From NCBI RefSeq assembly GCF_000372725.1, contig NW_005202427.1, positions 629,993 to 693,992 on the forward strand: a stretch of 64,000 bases of DNA, given 5' to 3'. This document shows, piece after piece, positions 41,701 through 51,772 of the stretch. Each line of letters begins with the position of its first letter. Positions within the stretch are counted from its first letter, which is position 1. Under the pieces are notes generated by a model that did no database searches, was not told the origin of the DNA, and worked only from the letters and a program-made list of their open reading frames with translations. Source of the stretch: Emiliania huxleyi CCMP1516 (lineage: Eukaryota; Haptophyta; Isochrysidales; Noelaerhabdaceae). Position numbers and translations under genes: made by a program.

Positions 41701-41925
41701 AAAGCACAACCCAAGGACGCGGACGACGAGTCGATGCCGGCGGACGACGAGTCGATGCCGCCACCGCCGCCGTCTCCATCGCCACCACCACCCTTGGCCA
41801 ACACAACCCTTACCTGCAAGGATCTGGACACCAAGCAGGCCTGCAACAGCGCCGCATCTTGCAAGTGGAGCTGGCGCAAACAGAAGTGCAAGGACGCGGA
41901 CGACGAGTCGATGCAGCCACCGTAA
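41701..41925 (+). CDS. 3' exon of a Pro-rich, Cys-rich secreted-type protein
   Basis: The frame reads KDADDESMPADDESM, a Pro-rich stretch (PPPPPSPSPPPP), then LTCKDLDTKQACNSAASCKW and SWRKQKCKDADDESM, then stop. Cys spacing C-x9-C-x5-C-x8-C with a W resembles compact disulfide modules of algal secreted proteins. KDADDESM appears at both ends and an extra ADDESM copy lies in between, from a GCGGACGACGAGTCGATGC duplication. No upstream exon was identified with confidence. Confidence 0.45.
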   Translation, partial: KAQPKDADDESMPADDESMPPPPPSPSPPPPLANTTLTCKDLDTKQACNSAASCKWSWRKQKCKDADDESMQPP

Positions 41926-42581
41926 AGTGGCGGGTGGGGAGGAGCCACCTTGCAGGCCTGGCGGAGGGGGACATTGGCAGGTGGGCTGGGGGCGGGGGGC
42001 TGCCGGGAGGGCGGAGAATGCTCGAGCCACGGCCACCACCTCCGCCCGAGGAGGCCCTGCCCTCGTCCGTGGTTCCCACCGTGTTGGTTTGTCGGGATAT
42101 CGGGTTATCGTCCTCCTCGACGGTGGCACTCTTCCGCTGAGTAAAAAATCTGAAACGGCGTGCAGCAGAGTCACCGACGAGTCGGTCCGCGTGCCTCCTC
42201 GTGTTCCGTACTTGCCTCACTTTGGCTCGCCTCACTTTGGCTCTCTGAAGCGATGTCTCAATCCTGAATCATCAGATTTTAGATTAGGTTTAGCTATAGC
42301 TTTAGGACGCTGTCGACCCTCGCTAGGGGAGGGGGGGAGTCTGGGCATACGGGTTGTTCTTGCCCAAAAATGCACCGCGAGCTTGAGAGTCTCCACCCAA
42401 TAGCGCACCTAGTCCTTGTGGCTGAGACTTGGGAGGTATCGAGTGGGAGTTCAAGCAGACGCGCAGGGCGAGACGAAGCAAGGATCAGGACTTTGCGGAG
42501 ATCACAGGAGGATGCACGAAGAGATTAGGAGCAGCAGGGACCCGAGGGGCCATGTGGAAGACGGCTAGTGCTAGTCCCCCA

Positions 42582-42857
42582 TTATTGCTGCGGCTCAGGT
42601 TGTGGGGCATAGCTCGGGTGTAAACGGGGTCTGGGGGGGTAGCCCCAGCGGCCCGTCGCAGGCGCCGCCGGAGGCTGGCCGCCGCCGCAGCAGCCGATTT
42701 TTTTGGCGTTTTCAGCACACTGACAGTGAGATGCCACGCCATGCAATTGCTGCAGCCCGCGCACCGTGTTGATGAGCACGTCTCTACCCAGGTGCGTGCG
42801 CACGCGCACGCAAAACTCGCGTAGGTCAAGCTCCTTGGTGCGAATTCCTTTTGGCAC
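42582..42857 (-). CDS. hypothetical exon, minus strand
   Basis: The minus strand reads GIRTKELDLREFCVRVRTHL, GRDVLINTVRGLQQLHGVA, SHCQCAENAKKIGCCGGG, then a Pro-rich tail and stop. The first 60 residues have the composition of a folded helical domain, unlike neighbouring frames. No start or partner exon is identified; family unknown. The surrounding 41930-42580 and 43040-43670 hold nothing that can be supported. Confidence 0.35.
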   Translation of the reverse strand: MPKGIRTKELDLREFCVRVRTHLGRDVLINTVRGLQQLHGVASHCQCAENAKKIGCCGGGQPPAAPATGRWGYPPRPRLHPSYAPQPEPQQ

Positions 42858-42887
42858 CTCGACACCTTAGACACGCAAAACCCCTTG

Positions 42888-43036
42888 ACAACACTCGACA
42901 CCCGCTCGACACGCTCGACACGCTCGACACGCTCGACACCCCTCGACACCCCTCGACACGGACAAGCATGGTTTCAGCCTCGACAGGCCTCGACAGGCCT
43001 CGACAGGCCTCGACAGGCCTCGACAGGCCTCGACAC
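42888..43036. repeat. CTCGACACG / CCTCGACAGG minisatellites
   Basis: 42888-42960 is built of CTCGACACG-type 9-10-mers; 42975-43036 has six perfect CCTCGACAGG 10-mers. Scattered units of the same word recur at 43468-43530. Confidence 0.9.
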
Positions 43037-43672
43037 CTCTACGGCTTTACCTTCTCTGGTAGGACGGGAACGAGATGATAGTAGGGAGTAGAAGAAAGCA
43101 TCCAAAGAGGAGCCCTGCGCACGCACGACTCCGCAGGAGAAGCCCCTCCCGCCCGTGCTTGCGCAGCGCAGCCTTCACAGAGAACTGCGGCCGCCAGCGA
43201 CTGGGCGTCTCGCTGGCGGACGGGAAGAGGAACACAAAGGGACGTCCGGACGTCCATCCACTGGGATGAGAGTACTGGAGACCTGAGGTCGAATCTGCCG
43301 ATTCCACAGCCGCCCACAGGAGCGCCGCCTCAACACGGGGTCTCGGCTCTATCGAGCCATGCTAGCTCCAGCCGCAGCCCCACCCGGCCGCCCGAGGGTG
43401 TTCCCGCAGGCAGAGAAGACCAATCCTGGCGGGCGGAAGTACAGTAACACCGTCTACGGCCCTCCGAGGGCCTCGACAGCAACTCGACACCCTCGACACC
43501 GGGCCTCGACACCTCGACACCAGGGCTCAGGCAGCGCCGGGGCGCGGCCTGCGGCGCCCATTTTTTGAAATGTCTGCCACTTGCCTAACCTGATCTCAGA
43601 ATCACTCTCCGCAATCGGGCAATGTGAACACGATACCGCACCAGCTCCCCGAGACACAGGCTCACGAGAGGT

Positions 43673-45730
43673 TCACCGCCGCCTTCTTCGGACGAGGAAG
43701 GCGCAGTGGTAGCCGTTGTGGTCCTTGGCCGGGTGGTAGCTGTACCAGCAGCGCCTGTCCGCCTCGCTCAGGCCGGGCAGCGCCTCGCCGAGGTGCGCGT
43801 CCACGGCAGCCCACAGCACCCCGCCCTGCTTTTGGTGCGAGCGCTGCGCGACGTGGTGGCCGCTGCCCGTCACGACCCAAACCTCGGCGTGGTGGGAGAG
43901 CATCGGAGGAAGCACCTCCTCCAGCACCGCCGACACCGTGCTTCGCGACTGGAAGTGCAGGTCCACCAGCCCCCCTCCTGCCCCTCCGCCGCCAGCCTCG
44001 TCCTCAAACAGCAGCGTGAGCGGCCAGACGCTGCCGTCCGGCCTGCGGTGGCAGCGGTTCACGGCGGCGAAGCGCTCCATCGGGTCTGCGATCGCAAAGG
44101 CGCTGGCGCCGGCGCGCGCCGCCAAGTCCACCCACGACTCGGCGGGGATCCGAACCTCCCTCGAGGAGCGGACCACCCTCGGCGGTGCAAGCCGTGGAGG
44201 AGGAGGAGGGAGCCGCGACGCCGGCTCGGACGGCAGCGCGCTCGCCGCCGCGCCGACGCGCCCCGCCCAGGAGCCCGCCGCCGCCACCGCGGCACCCTCC
44301 CCGCGCGGCGGTGACGGCGCGGCCTGTGGCACGGCCTGCGGCGGCGCGGCCTCCGCCTCAAAGGCGCGCCAGCAAGCGTCGCAGTAGAAGAGGCCATCGT
44401 CGGGGTCGATGGCGCCGGCGGCCGAGTCGCTCGCGCACTCGGCGCAGAGCAGCAGGTCGAGTGGCTGCGCCGGCGGCGGGTCCGCCCCAGCCGCCTCCTT
44501 TCCCGCCGCCTCTGCCACCTCTGCCGCCTCCTCCGCCGCGTCGCCGCGCGGCGGGCTCGGAGGGAGCAGCGCCAGCCGGCTGAGCTCCTCCTCCAGCTCG
44601 AGCAGCACGAACGCGTCGAGCGCCGCGTACTCGAGCTGCTCCGCCGACAGCGGCCTCGCGGCCCAGTCGGAGCTCTGGCGCGACTTGTCAAGACTCGCTC
44701 GCAGCAGCGCCTCGCATGCGCCGGCCAACCCAACCACCGTCCGGCGCGGCGAGCCGACCGCCCTCGTCGCGGCGCGCTGCAAATCGCGCATGTTCGCGGC
44801 GCATTCGGTGACGCCCGGCAGCGAGGTCTCGAGCCGGCGAAGGTCCTCGCCGGAGGCGAAACCGAGCTTCTCGCTTTCCTCGGCGCGGAGCAGGCGGAGG
44901 AGGCAGCGCCGCAGCTCCGAGCGGCTCTCCTCGGCGCCGGGCGAGGCGAAGGCGGCGACGTCGACGACAAAAGCCTCGCGCGGCGTGGCGAGCTGCAGCA
45001 GCTGCAGCGAGCCGTCGTCGTCGGAAGGGTTCTCGTGGCGGTTGCGCGGCCGCCACTCGCAGTCGAACGCAACAGGCTCTCCCCGAGACACCGCCTCGTC
45101 GAGCGCAGCCGAGAGGGCGGCGATCCCGGCCCCGTCTTGGACAGAGAGGACCCGTGGAGGCCGCTTCGGCGCGCGGAGTGGAGGCGAGGAAAAGGGACGC
45201 TCCTCGGCCGAGGCGGCGCCCCGGCGCGTCTCCGGCGTCCCTTGCTTCTGCGGCGGCCTCACTGACGGCGCGTCCTGCGGCTCCTCCGTCTCCAACAGGT
45301 CCTCCTGCCACACACCGCCCGCGAGCAGCGGCATCCGCCTCTGCCCGCTCGCCGGCGCCGCCAGCTCGCCGCCGACCGGCGCGGCTGCTGCTGCGTGCTT
45401 GGCACCGCCGCCGAGGCTGGCCGCCGCGAGCGTTCCTGCAATAGTGTCGACTGGCGCCGGATGGCGGTATAGGCAGCCGCGGGTTTTACAGGCGCTCCCC
45501 CACTCGCACGCTAATCGCGCGTACTTGCGGCGCAGCTTGTCCGCCTCTTCGGGCCCGGGATGGATGTTCTGGCACCTTGACCCGAACTCGCACAATCCCG
45601 ACAGGAATGGCTTGCAGACGATCTCGCTCTTCCGCACGGCGCCCTTGGGAGGGTGGCGGTAGATGCAGCCGGGTCTGGTGCAGGCGGCGCCGTACGTGCA
45701 GAGCGGCAGCTGCGGCTTCTTCTTGGGCAT
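43673..45730 (-). CDS. CCCH zinc-finger / DEDDy 3'-5' exonuclease / SMR fusion protein
   Basis: ATG 45730; 685 residues in one exon. Residues 1-95 hold three CCCH-like fingers: C-x5-C-x4-C-x3-H (CTYGAACTRPGCIYRH), C-x7-C-x5-C-x3-H (CKPFLSGLCEFGSRCQNIH) and CEWGSACKTRGCLYRH. Residues about 205-390 form a Mut-7/RNase D-type exonuclease with AFDCEWRPR (DxE motif), LQLLQLAT, FVVDV, LGFASGEDLRRL and a final LSAEQLEYAALDAFVLLEL (Y..LD, DEDDy class). A CxxC...CxxC finger follows (LLCAECASD..FYCDACWRAF). The last 100 residues form an SMR domain: VDLHFQSRSTVSAVLEEVLP, VWVVTGSGHHV (TGxGxH), GGVLWAAVDAHLGE. The exonuclease would degrade RNA 3'-5' and SMR domains are RNA endonucleases in ribosome-stall surveillance, so an RNA-decay role is inferred. 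The combination is unusual. Confidence 0.8.
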   Translation of the reverse strand: MPKKKPQLPLCTYGAACTRPGCIYRHPPKGAVRKSEIVCKPFLSGLCEFGSRCQNIHPGPEEADKLRRKYARLACEWGSACKTRGCLYRHPAPVDTIAGTLAAASLGGGAKHAAAAAPVGGELAAPASGQRRMPLLAGGVWQEDLLETEEPQDAPSVRPPQKQGTPETRRGAASAEERPFSSPPLRAPKRPPRVLSVQDGAGIAALSAALDEAVSRGEPVAFDCEWRPRNRHENPSDDDGSLQLLQLATPREAFVVDVAAFASPGAEESRSELRRCLLRLLRAEESEKLGFASGEDLRRLETSLPGVTECAANMRDLQRAATRAVGSPRRTVVGLAGACEALLRASLDKSRQSSDWAARPLSAEQLEYAALDAFVLLELEEELSRLALLPPSPPRGDAAEEAAEVAEAAGKEAAGADPPPAQPLDLLLCAECASDSAAGAIDPDDGLFYCDACWRAFEAEAAPPQAVPQAAPSPPRGEGAAVAAAGSWAGRVGAAASALPSEPASRLPPPPPRLAPPRVVRSSREVRIPAESWVDLAARAGASAFAIADPMERFAAVNRCHRRPDGSVWPLTLLFEDEAGGGGAGGGLVDLHFQSRSTVSAVLEEVLPPMLSHHAEVWVVTGSGHHVAQRSHQKQGGVLWAAVDAHLGEALPGLSEADRRCWYSYHPAKDHNGYHCAFLVRRRRR

Positions 45731-45897
45731 CGTTGGGCCTGCAGGTTCACAGCCTCACGACAAACGCGCTGGGTTCGGGCTCCTTGCCGTCAGGGTCGAA
45801 GTGGCCTAGTCCGATGCCCAGTGTGCCCAGTGTTGTGCGAGGAAGTTTTGTTGGAAGTGGCTCGAATTTTGCTTAGAAAAAGAATAGGTGCGCACTG

Positions 45898-45995
45898 GCG
45901 CGTGCTAGCACTATCTATCACAAGCAAACCACCGGAACCGCCTACTGTGCGCCTAAGGCCCTAAGCGACTCCGGTAAGAACGGCAATGCACTAAA
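45898..45995 (+). repeat. dispersed repeat B copy
   Basis: GGCGCGTGCTAGCACTA..., CAAGCAAACCACCGGAACCG, CCTAAGCGACTCCGGTAAG and AACGGCAATGCA match 18832-18905 (inverted) and 53480-53548. This copy has a short insertion (TACTGTGCGCCTAAGG). Upstream at 45815-45870 is a degenerate copy of the CCCAGTGTTGTGCGAGG repeat. Confidence 0.8.
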
Positions 45996-46367
45996 GGTTT
46001 GTGCACAAAGCCGCTCTCCCCGCACGCTAGCTCGTTCACCGTCTGCCCACCAAAGCGGTGTGGAGAACGACAGACAGTCGCTGCGGCTTCTTCTTGGGCA
46101 TTCTTGGGCCTCAAAACGGCCTTGAACGGCCGCGCCCGATAGCCCTCGCTGTTGACCAAAGGCAAATCACCAAATGCAAAATACCAGCCTCTCTCACAGC
46201 ACACTGGCACGACAAGGGCGCGGCTGGCGCGGACTGGCACACACACCTGCTCACCACCGGAGCCGCCGAGGCGAAGAAATCGCTGTCGGCAACAGAGGAC
46301 GCTGTGCTTTTGGCGCCCCATTGCCCCATTGCTTTTGGCGCCCCATTGCCAAAAGCCGGTCCCGCCC

Positions 46368-46620
46368 CACTCGCACGCTATCAGGACAGTGCGTACTTGC
46401 TTGCGGCGCAGCTTGTCCGCCCTTCGGGCCCGGGATGGATGTTCTGGCACCTGGACCCGAACTCGCACAATCCCGACAGGAATGGCTTGCAGACGATCTC
46501 GCTCTTCCGCACGGCGCCCTTGGGAGGGTGGCGGTAGATGCAGCCGGGTCTGGTGCAGGCGGCGCCGTACGTGCAGAGCGGCAGCTGCGGCTTCTTCTTG
46601 GGCATCGTTGGGCCTGCGGG
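46368..46620 (-). pseudogene. partial duplicate of the CCCH/exonuclease gene 5' end
   Basis: Nearly identical to 45500-45745, including the start codon (MPKKKPQLPLCTYGAACTRP) and the first two CCCH fingers. A one-base deletion (CCTCTTCGGG to CCCTTCGGG) after ...NIHPGPE shifts the frame and gives an early stop. A third scrap of the same 5' end (GCTGCGGCTTCTTCTTGGGC) is at 46080. Between the copies are dispersed repeats and two GCGCCCCATTGC(C) units. It is most likely non-functional, but it could supply an alternative promoter or first exon. Confidence 0.85.
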
Positions 46621-46768
46621 CTAGGGCAATGTTGGGCCCGCAGCAGGCTACGAATTCCTTGAAAAAAGAATTCCTGCGCCGACGCAGGCGTCCCGCCTGC
46701 CCGCCAGTTCGACGTTGCGTCGCTGCAGCTGCGGCTGTGCTTAGGGCGCCCCATTGCCCCACACCCCA

Positions 46769-47599
46769 TGCAGATCACGTGCGTCGGCACTGGGGACGAC
46801 GGCACTACGCCGTGCGCGCTGGTCGAGGCGAGCAGCGGCCGCCGCCTGCTCCTCAACGCGTCGGAGGGACTGCAGGCCTGCCGCCTGCCACAGCCAGACA
46901 GTGAACCTCCCGCTCACGCCACAACCAACCGCCCCGCCTGATTCGCAGCGGCTGAGCGCCGAGCGCCGGCTCAAGCTGCACCGAGACCTCGACGCAGTCC
47001 TCCTCTCCTCGCTCGACGCCGCTGCGGTCGCCGGGCTGCCAGGCCTGCTGCTCAGCCTGGCGCACGCTGGTGTGAGGTGCGCCTCTGCCCAGCCATGTGA
47101 GCACGCACGCGGCCGCGGCCAGCCCAAGCGCGCTTCGCACGCAGGCGGCTCGTCGTCTTTGGTCCGGACGGCGTCCAGGCCTATGTGGCCTCACTGAGCC
47201 TCTTTGCGCGCCTCGAGCCGCTGGTGGTGGAGGCGAACCGGGCGACTGTGCACCGCAGCTTGAGCCACACAGCCACACAGTCAAGTCTCACCTCCACACT
47301 CGTCTCGGGCAGGCGGTCGCGATCGACGGCGGCCTGGCGCTCACGTGGCACGCGGGCGGCGGCGTCGAACTGCGGCTCTGCTCCCTGCCGCTCGACGGGT
47401 GGGCTCTCCCGTTGAGCCCTGCTCTCCCCTGCTCTCCCGCACAAGCCGTGTTGCTCAGCGCTCTCCCTCACCCCTCCAGGTGGCTCGCTGACGTTCCCAC
47501 CGACACCGAATCGGTGCCGGCTGCGAAACGTCGCCGCGTCGGCAGCGCCGCCGAGCGCGGCAGCGGCAGCGAGGGCGACGGCGGCCGTGGTGGTAATAG

Positions 47600-47654
<55 letters not shown>

Positions 47655-50600
47655 GGGGACAGCGACGGGGGCAGCAGCGCTGGTGGAAAAGCAATGAGCA
47701 ACGAGGCCTCGGGTGGCGCCGAAGGCGGCGGCCGCGACGACGACGGCGGCGACAGCGACGAGGGGAGCGACAGCAGCAGCAGCGACGACAGCAGCAGCAC
47801 CAGTGACGATGGCGACAGCGGCGATGGTGAGAGCGGCGATGGCGGCGGCGGCGGCGGCGACGAGAAGGGAGCTGTCGACGAGGCGGCGGTCTTCGAGATA
47901 CTCGTGCAGCACGGCGGCGGCGGACTCTCGGCGCTGCTGGTGCGCCGCGCCCACACCGACGCCGCGCTCCGCTCGCGCCTCGTGCGGCAGTGGCTCGAGA
48001 CTCCGGCCGGCGCTGCGGCCGCGGCGACGGCGAGGCGAGGGCGGCGGGCTCCCGCCCCTCGCTCTCCTGCCGCCGCCCTCGCGCTCTCCGCGGACGAGGC
48101 GGCTACGGCAGCAGCGCAGGCGAGCCTACGAGCGGCGTCTCCGCCCGCCGCGGCATCTCCCCGCGCTACAGCTCCCCGCCCTGCAGCTCCCCGCCCGACA
48201 GCTCCCCGCCCTGCGGCACGGCCCTCGGATGGCTCCGCGTGCGCAGCGGCGCCCACTCTCTTCGTGATGGAGCGGTACCCGTGGGCGCCGCAGCCGGACT
48301 CGGCCCTCGCCGCGGGACGGCTCGCGGCAGTGACGCGCCTCGCCTTCCTCGTCGACGGGTGCGGCGCCGGAGCGGCACTCTTTTGCACCGTGTCCGACGA
48401 GGCGAGCCTGGCAGGCTTGCGCCGCAGCTTGGCGCGCCCGCTGCCGCGAGGAGGCGGCGGCGTGGCCCTTTCCCTCGCACTGCTCGCCGCGCCGTCTCGC
48501 TTCGCGTGCAGCGCCCCTTTCGCGCAGTGGCTTCTGGGCCTCGGCCGCGCGTGTAGGCGAGCCCGCGGCAGCGCGGCTGGTTGGCGGCGCGACTCGTGCC
48601 TTGCTCACACGCCTCGCCGTGCGCCGCCGTATAGGTGTGTCTTGCTGCGGGCGGACGCCCTTCCCCCAGCCGACGGGGCCATCGCTTTTGGCCGGTCGGC
48701 GCGGCAGCAGAGGGCGCTGCGTCTTGCTGCTGGGCCGCACCTCTACCCTCCGTTTGGGGCGGCCGAGGGCGCCGAGGGCGGAGGGGTCGCTGGCGGCGAG
48801 GCGGCCTTGTCGCTGCCGCCGTCACTGAGCACAGCGCCACCGATGACTCGCTTTGAGGTGCGGGCGTTGTGCGCGGGCGGCGCGTTCGTTGTGGGGGACG
48901 GGGCGACGCCGGAGGAGGAGGGGGAGGAGGAGGGGAAGGAGGAGGGGAAGGAGGAGGGGGAGGAGGAGGGGGAGGAGGAGGGGGAGGAGGAGGGGAAGGA
49001 GGAGGCCGCTTGTGCGGTGACGTCGGTGCCGCTGAAGGCCGAGGCGACCCCGCGCGACGCGACTCCTCGGCTCGAGCCGCCGCCTCCGCAGTGCATCGCT
49101 CGCTGCGGCCGGCGAGAGCTGCTTGCGTGCTTCCTCGGCACCGGCTAGGAACCTTCTAGGCACCTTCTAGGAGCTTTCTAGGCGAGAGCTGCTCGCGTGT
49201 TTCCTCGGCACCGGCTGCGCGGCGCCCTCGACGTACCGCGCGCCCGCCGCCATCTACCTCCACGCCTTTGAGCGCGGTGAGCCCGGCCCGGCCCTGCCGC
49301 CTCGCCGGTGGGGGGAAACACCCTTCCCCCCCACCTTTCCCCCCCCCCCCCCCCACCCTTCCCCCACCCCTCCTCTTCGGTCCCACCCCTCCTCTTCGGT
49401 CCCACCCCCTGCAGGCGGGCTCCTGCTCGACGCGGGGGAGGGGTGCCTCGGCCAGCTCGGCCGCACCTTTGGCACGGCCGGCACCGCCGCAGTGCTCCGG
49501 CGCCTCACCGCAGTGTGGATCTCGCACGCCCACGCGGACCACCACCTCGGTCGCCGCCCCTCGCCGCGCCGCTCTCGCCGCCCGCCCGCCCGTTCTGCCA
49601 CACCGTCGCCCAGTGCTCCTCTAGGCCTGCCGACGCTGCTCGCCGCCGTTGAGCGCGCACGCACGCCGCCAGCTCTGCCGCTTGGCGCGCGGCACGCCAC
49701 GCCTCCTTTGCTCGTGATCGGGCCTCACGCCATCGGCCGGTGGCTGGAGCGGTACCAGGCCCGTCTCTCCCCACCTCTCCCCACTTCTCCCCAGCTCTCC
49801 CCATTTCCTCCCCAGCTCTCCCCAACTCTCCCCATCTCTCCCCATCTCTCCCCATTGTGATGGCTCGAGCGGTCCCAGGCCCTGCTGCCGCCGGCCCGCC
49901 GGCTCCGCGTCGCCTTTGCCCACAACGAGGCTGTGAACAACCCGCGCTGCACGGAGCGGCACTGGCTGCTCCGCCAGTCTGGGCTCGGGCTCGCCTCCCT
50001 CCGCTCCGTGCGAGTGCTGCACTGCCCCGACGCGTGGGGTGTCGTCCTCGACGGCAAGGCGCCCACATCCCCCCATACAAATCTCCCCATCTCTCCCCAT
50101 CTCTCCCCATCTCTCCCCACCTCTCCCCACCTCTCCCCATCTCTCCCCATCTCTCCCCATCTCTCCCCATCTCTCGCCATCTCTCCCCATCTCCCCCCAC
50201 ATCTCCACGGCAGGGCGCCCCTCCGGCCGTGCCTCCGGCCCTCGCCATGCGCCGCGGCTCTGCGCCCTCTGACACACGCGCCCGCCCGCCGCCAGGCGGG
50301 CTGGCGGCTCGTGTACTCTGGCGACACGAGGCCGTGCTCCGCGCTGGCTGCGGCCGGCGCGCGCGCCACGCTCCTCCCCTCCTGGACCTTTCCCGGACCT
50401 CTCCTGGAACCTTCCTGCAGGTGCGGGCGCCACCCTCCTCATCCACGAGGCCACCTTCAGCGCCGAGCAGTCCGCCATGGCGCTCCGCAAGCGGCACAGC
50501 TCCACCTCCGAGGCGCTCGGCGTCGCCGCCGCGATGGGCGCCTACCGCACCGTCCTGACGCACCTGTCTGCGCGGTACGAGAGCGAGGCGACGACCCTCC

Positions 50601-50925
50601 TCGCAAAAGGACACCGAACCCACACTCGGTTCGAGACTCTGGAGGTTGGTACCAGGCGTCGGCAGCGTGGGCGAGCAGCTCGTCCATCGTCGCCTACGAC
50701 GGCCTCACCCTCAACCTGGCGGACCTGCCGCGGTGCACTGCCGCCGCGCCGCCCATCGAGCGCTTCTTCAAGGCCGTCGCCGCCCGAGAGGCGACGGCGG
50801 CCGCCGCGGAGAGCGCGAGGCTGGCGGCGAGGTCCGTCTCGATCGAGACGTCGCTCGAGGTGCAGAGGTGGCTCGAGGAGGTGGTGGCGACCGTGGTGAG
50901 GACAGCGGCGGGTGGGCCGGGCTGA
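46769..50925 (+). CDS. ELAC2: long-form tRNase Z (ELAC2-type RNase Z)
   Basis: ATG 46769 (MQITCVGTGDDGTTPCALVE). Exon pieces of the N-terminal pseudo-domain read LLLNASEGLQ, DLDAVLLSSLDAAAVAGLPG, LVVFGPDGVQAYVASLSLFA. A Ser/Asp/Gly-rich insert (47520-47860, AGC repeats) separates it from VERYPW-like sequence and the catalytic half: RRELLACFLGTGCAAPSTYR, LLLDAGEGCLGQLGR, then the metal motif WISHAHADHHLG. Next are HNEAVNNPRC, WRLVYSGDTRPCSAL (metal-bridging Asp), LLIHEATF, HSSTSEALGVAAAMG and TVLTHLSARY, closing with a helical tail to TGA 50925. This is the two-domain enzyme that removes the 3' trailer of nuclear and organellar pre-tRNAs. At least two introns (49112-49181, 49759-49878) are GC-AG and bounded by exon duplications. 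A further acidic Ala-rich stretch to about 51500 could be an alternative 3' end. Confidence 0.85.
47594..47655 (+). repeat. (AGC)n run inside tRNase Z
   Basis: About 19 near-consecutive AGC/AGT codons encoding poly-Ser in the linker between the two tRNase Z halves; in frame, length probably polymorphic. Confidence 0.9.
49112..49181 (+). repeat. introner-like intron in tRNase Z
   Basis: 70 nt. It starts GCGAGAGCTGCTTGCGTGC and contains three CTAGGAACCTT-like units. It ends TTTCTAG before the second copy GCGAGAGCTGCTCGCGTG. The flanking duplication is about 33 bases with three mismatches. Splicing gives RRELLACFLGTGCAAPSTY; without it the frame stops at TAG 49147-49149. Confidence 0.88.
49759..49878 (+). 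repeat. TCTCCCCA-array intron in tRNase Z
   Basis: Between the duplicated exon pieces GCTGGAGCGGTACCAGGCC (49743-) and GCTCGAGCGGTCCCAGGCC (49863-) lie about nine CTCCCCA(T/C/G) units. A GC-AG splice after the first CAG and before GCCCTGCTGCC keeps the frame (RWLERYQ-ALLPPARR). A similar array fills the next intron (50060-50207), again next to a short duplication (ACGGCAAGGCGCCC / ACGGCAGGGCGCCC). Confidence 0.8.
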
Positions 50926-51772
50926 GCAAGGCGAGCGGGCCGTCCCGTCCCCGCCTCCGCCGCCCTCTCCGCCGCTCGGGGGCTGCCGATACTCACTGCA
51001 CGGTGCGAGCCGCGCTCTCGTCTCGCCCCCGCCACCTCTCGCCCCTCCCGCCGCCCTCTCCCTCGGCCCCTCCTCTCGCCCCGCCCGACCCCGCCCTCAT
51101 CCTCCCCTCGCCTCCCCTCGCGCAGGAGGAGGAGAAGGAGCTGCTCGAGACGCTGCAGCGGTTCGCCTGCCATCAGGGCCAGGGCGGCGGCAGAGGCGGC
51201 GGGTGGACGCGCGCGGGCGGTCGGCGAGGCGGAGGTGGCTGGCGCGGGAGGGCCGGCGCGGGCCGCAGCGGAGGCGGAGGCGGAGGAGGGCGCGATGGAG
51301 GCGGAGCAGGAGCCGGAGCCCGAGGCGGCGGCGGAGGCGGGGTCGGAGGCGGCGGCGGCGGGGCAGCCGAGGCGGCCACTGAAGCATCGTCGCACCTCCG
51401 CTGCGCAGGGCGCGGCGCAGCTGGTGGCGGACGTCGAGGCGCTGGCGAGGGAGGGCGCCGACCGCGACTCGGCTGTGCGGAGCTGCGCCGCCACGCTCGA
51501 CTGCAGCTTGCCCGCCCACCGCCCAGGGTGCGAGGTGCCGCTCCTCGGCCGCAGCCGCGCCAGCCGCGGCGCGCCTTCTCCGCCTTGGCGTCGGCGACGG
51601 GTGGGCAGCTGCAGCCGCCTCCTGGTGACCGTGGACGAGCCACGGTCCATTTTCTCCACCCCTCCCTCCGCCGCCGACTCGCCGACGACTCCTGAAGGCA
51701 GGCATCAAATATTTCAAATGTCTAAGACGGAGAGCATCTTTGCTGGAAAATGTGAGGACATTCTTTTTCGCA
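50926..51772 (+). other. acidic Ala/Glu-rich open region after tRNase Z
   Basis: 51126-51180 reads EEEKELLETLQRFACHQ after a good acceptor (CGCGCAG). 51235-51600 is open and encodes GAMEAEQEPEPEAAAEAGSE and AAQLVADVEALAREGADRDS. These could be extra 3' exons of tRNase Z or a separate short gene; no domain decides it. Confidence 0.35.

Noticed and set aside
42888..43036. CRISPR-like array or telomere-type repeat
   Set aside because: Units are contiguous 9-10-mers without spacers; it is a minisatellite. No CRISPR array is present anywhere in the window.
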